Shown here in pieces: positions 5,415 through 6,449 of a stretch of DNA of 6,449 nt; the stretch's first letter is position 1, and the number at the start of each line of letters is the position of its first letter. Where the stretch lies: assembly GCA_003554565.1 (NCBI GenBank), contig PWGR01000023.1, positions 1-6,449 on the forward strand. The letters run 5' to 3'. A program made the position numbers and the translations under genes. The notes beneath the pieces were generated by a model. That model did not search any database. It was not told the DNA's origin and saw only the letters and a list, made by a program, of their open reading frames with translations. This DNA is from Clostridia bacterium (GTDB taxonomy: Bacteria > Bacillota > Sulfobacillia > SLMV01).

Positions 5415-6305
5415 TCATAGAGCTCCGCAGTCTTGCAGCATGCGCTCCAGATCCTCTTTTGCTGCGGGCGGTGCCGGGGTAAGCGGCAGGCGTGGTGGTC
5501 CCCCGTAGAAACCCAGCGAGTCGAGGGCGGCCTTCAATCCGGGAATCCCGTACCCGGTGGTTACCGCAGCATTCAGGTCGAGGATTTTACGCTGCAGGTT
5601 GCGTGCACGCTCGCAGTCTCCCGCCCCATATGCCTCATGGATTTCTGCACACAGATTGGGTACCACATTGGCCACTGCCAGGGTACCGCCGGTTGCTCCC
5701 ATGTATAAGGCAGGGAGGAGGAAGCTCCCCGAGCCGGCGAACACTGCGAAATCGTCCGGGGTGTCGCGCACCATTTGTGAAATCTGGGCGATGTTACCGC
5801 CGCTGTCCTTGATCCCGATTATGTTTTCGTGTTGTGCCAGGTCGCTTATCAGGCTGACGGGCATGCTCAGGCCGGTGTTGCGGGGCATGTTGTACAGCAT
5901 GATGGGAATGGGAGAAGCATCGGCCACTTCTGTGTAGTGGGTGTGCAGGCGTTCCGCCGTCATTCCCCCACCGAAAAAGTGTGGGGTGATGACCAGGGCT
6001 GCTGCACTCCCGGCTTCAGCCGCTGCGCAGGTGAGTTCGATGGTGTTGCGGGTGGACTCGCAGCCGGTTCCGGCTATCACTGGCCGGTCGGACGGGAGAG
6101 CCTCCCGCACCACCTCCAGGACGCGAACTTTTTCTTCGGGAGAGAGGAAAACGAATTCCCCATTGGAACCCAGAACCACGAGGCCGGTCAAATCAGTATT
6201 TGCCCACCGCTGGACGTTTTCCACCAATTTGTCCTCGAGGATTTCACCCGCGCTGTCGAAGGGTGTAGGTATGGGAGCGTAGATCCCCGCCAACATCTGA
6301 ATCAT
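5415..6305 (-). CDS. DapA-superfamily aldolase, closer to 4-hydroxy-2-oxoglutarate aldolase than to DHDPS
   Basis: Cytosolic class I (Schiff-base) aldolase or lyase of the DHDPS/NAL superfamily, 296 residues, a normal length. Visible landmarks: AGIYAPIPTPFD (6-17), GSNGEFVFLS (46-55), AGTGCEST (78-85), ITPHFF (106-111), LYNMPRNTG (137-145, catalytic Tyr138), GIKDSGGN (164-171, Schiff-base Lys166) and GIPGLKAALDSLGFYGGP (253-270). True dihydrodipicolinate synthase has GTTGE and an Arg two residues before the Gly in YNVPxRTG. Here these are GSNGE and Asn (RNTG), as in HOGA-type enzymes, and the carboxy-terminal GIPGLK...YGGP block is also HOGA-like. It therefore probably splits or forms another 2-oxo acid; the substrate is unknown. 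The start is uncertain: ATG 6305 fits the family best, ATG 6296 is an alternative, and GTG 6365 has a strong but distant ribosome binding site. The gene converges on the SLH-protein gene. Confidence 0.9.
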   Translation of the reverse strand: MIQMLAGIYAPIPTPFDSAGEILEDKLVENVQRWANTDLTGLVVLGSNGEFVFLSPEEKVRVLEVVREALPSDRPVIAGTGCESTRNTIELTCAAAEAGSAAALVITPHFFGGGMTAERLHTHYTEVADASPIPIMLYNMPRNTGLSMPVSLISDLAQHENIIGIKDSGGNIAQISQMVRDTPDDFAVFAGSGSFLLPALYMGATGGTLAVANVVPNLCAEIHEAYGAGDCERARNLQRKILDLNAAVTTGYGIPGLKAALDSLGFYGGPPRLPLTPAPPAAKEDLERMLQDCGAL

Positions 6306-6378
6306 CCTTTCCTGAGATGTTCTCTTTGCACCGCCGGTCGATGTCAACCTATCATCTATTTCCACCGGGCCGGGCGAA

Positions 6379-6386
6379 CCTCCTTC
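6379..6386 (-). promoter_or_regulatory. Strong Shine-Dalgarno sequence upstream of the aldolase
   Basis: On the minus strand GAAGGAGG (6386-6379) matches the anti-Shine-Dalgarno sequence very well. The first start codon after it in the aldolase frame is GTG 6365, with 13 bases between, longer than usual. It would add 20 residues (MEIDDRLTSTGG and on) before the family-like MIQMLAGIY. Either the aldolase has this amino-terminal extension or the site serves another, unrecognised start. Confidence 0.45.
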
Positions 6387-6449
6387 TCTTTTGCTCGAAT
6401 CGCTCAGGAAATGTTCATGAGGAGACCGATCACATCCGGGCAGGGACGG

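Overview
The window looks like chromosomal DNA from a GC-rich member of the Bacillota (Firmicutes), probably a Clostridia-type, spore-forming lineage. The grounds are strong AGGAGG-type ribosome binding sites with GTG as well as ATG starts, an exported protein carrying three S-layer homology (SLH) repeats plus a Gmad2 domain of the kind found in spore germination proteins, a UPF0173 hydrolase and a MalY/PatB-type enzyme. This placement is inference; no rRNA or other phylogenetic marker is present.

Layout. Bases 1-1083 (minus strand) hold a badly decayed gene for a GAF-GGDEF signalling protein, a diguanylate cyclase type. Its start codon and ribosome binding site are still visible, but it carries three in-frame stops, three frame changes and an internal deletion, and it runs off the left edge. 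Bases 1084-1564 have no convincing gene. Three plus-strand genes follow: a UPF0173 metallo-beta-lactamase-fold hydrolase (1565-2251), a MalY/PatB PLP-dependent aminotransferase or C-S lyase (2458-3648), and a secreted PrcB_C-Gmad2-SLH x3 protein (3748-5070). A 344-base gap with three GC-rich hairpins separates the last of these from a convergent minus-strand gene (5415-6305) for a DapA-superfamily aldolase. That aldolase resembles 4-hydroxy-2-oxoglutarate aldolase more than true dihydrodipicolinate synthase.

How the genes work together. No shared pathway is evident. The three plus-strand genes are about 100-200 bases apart, each with its own ribosome binding site and with palindromes or a possible promoter in the gaps, so they look like separate units rather than a tight operon. 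The cell-envelope protein acts outside the membrane; the two enzymes beside it and the aldolase are cytosolic. I saw no mobile element, CRISPR array, tRNA or rRNA. I found no strong case for an entirely new system. The most informative items are the multi-lesion pseudogene, the domain combination of the SLH protein, the non-canonical active site of the DapA homologue, and a perfect 16-base palindrome ahead of the PatB gene.
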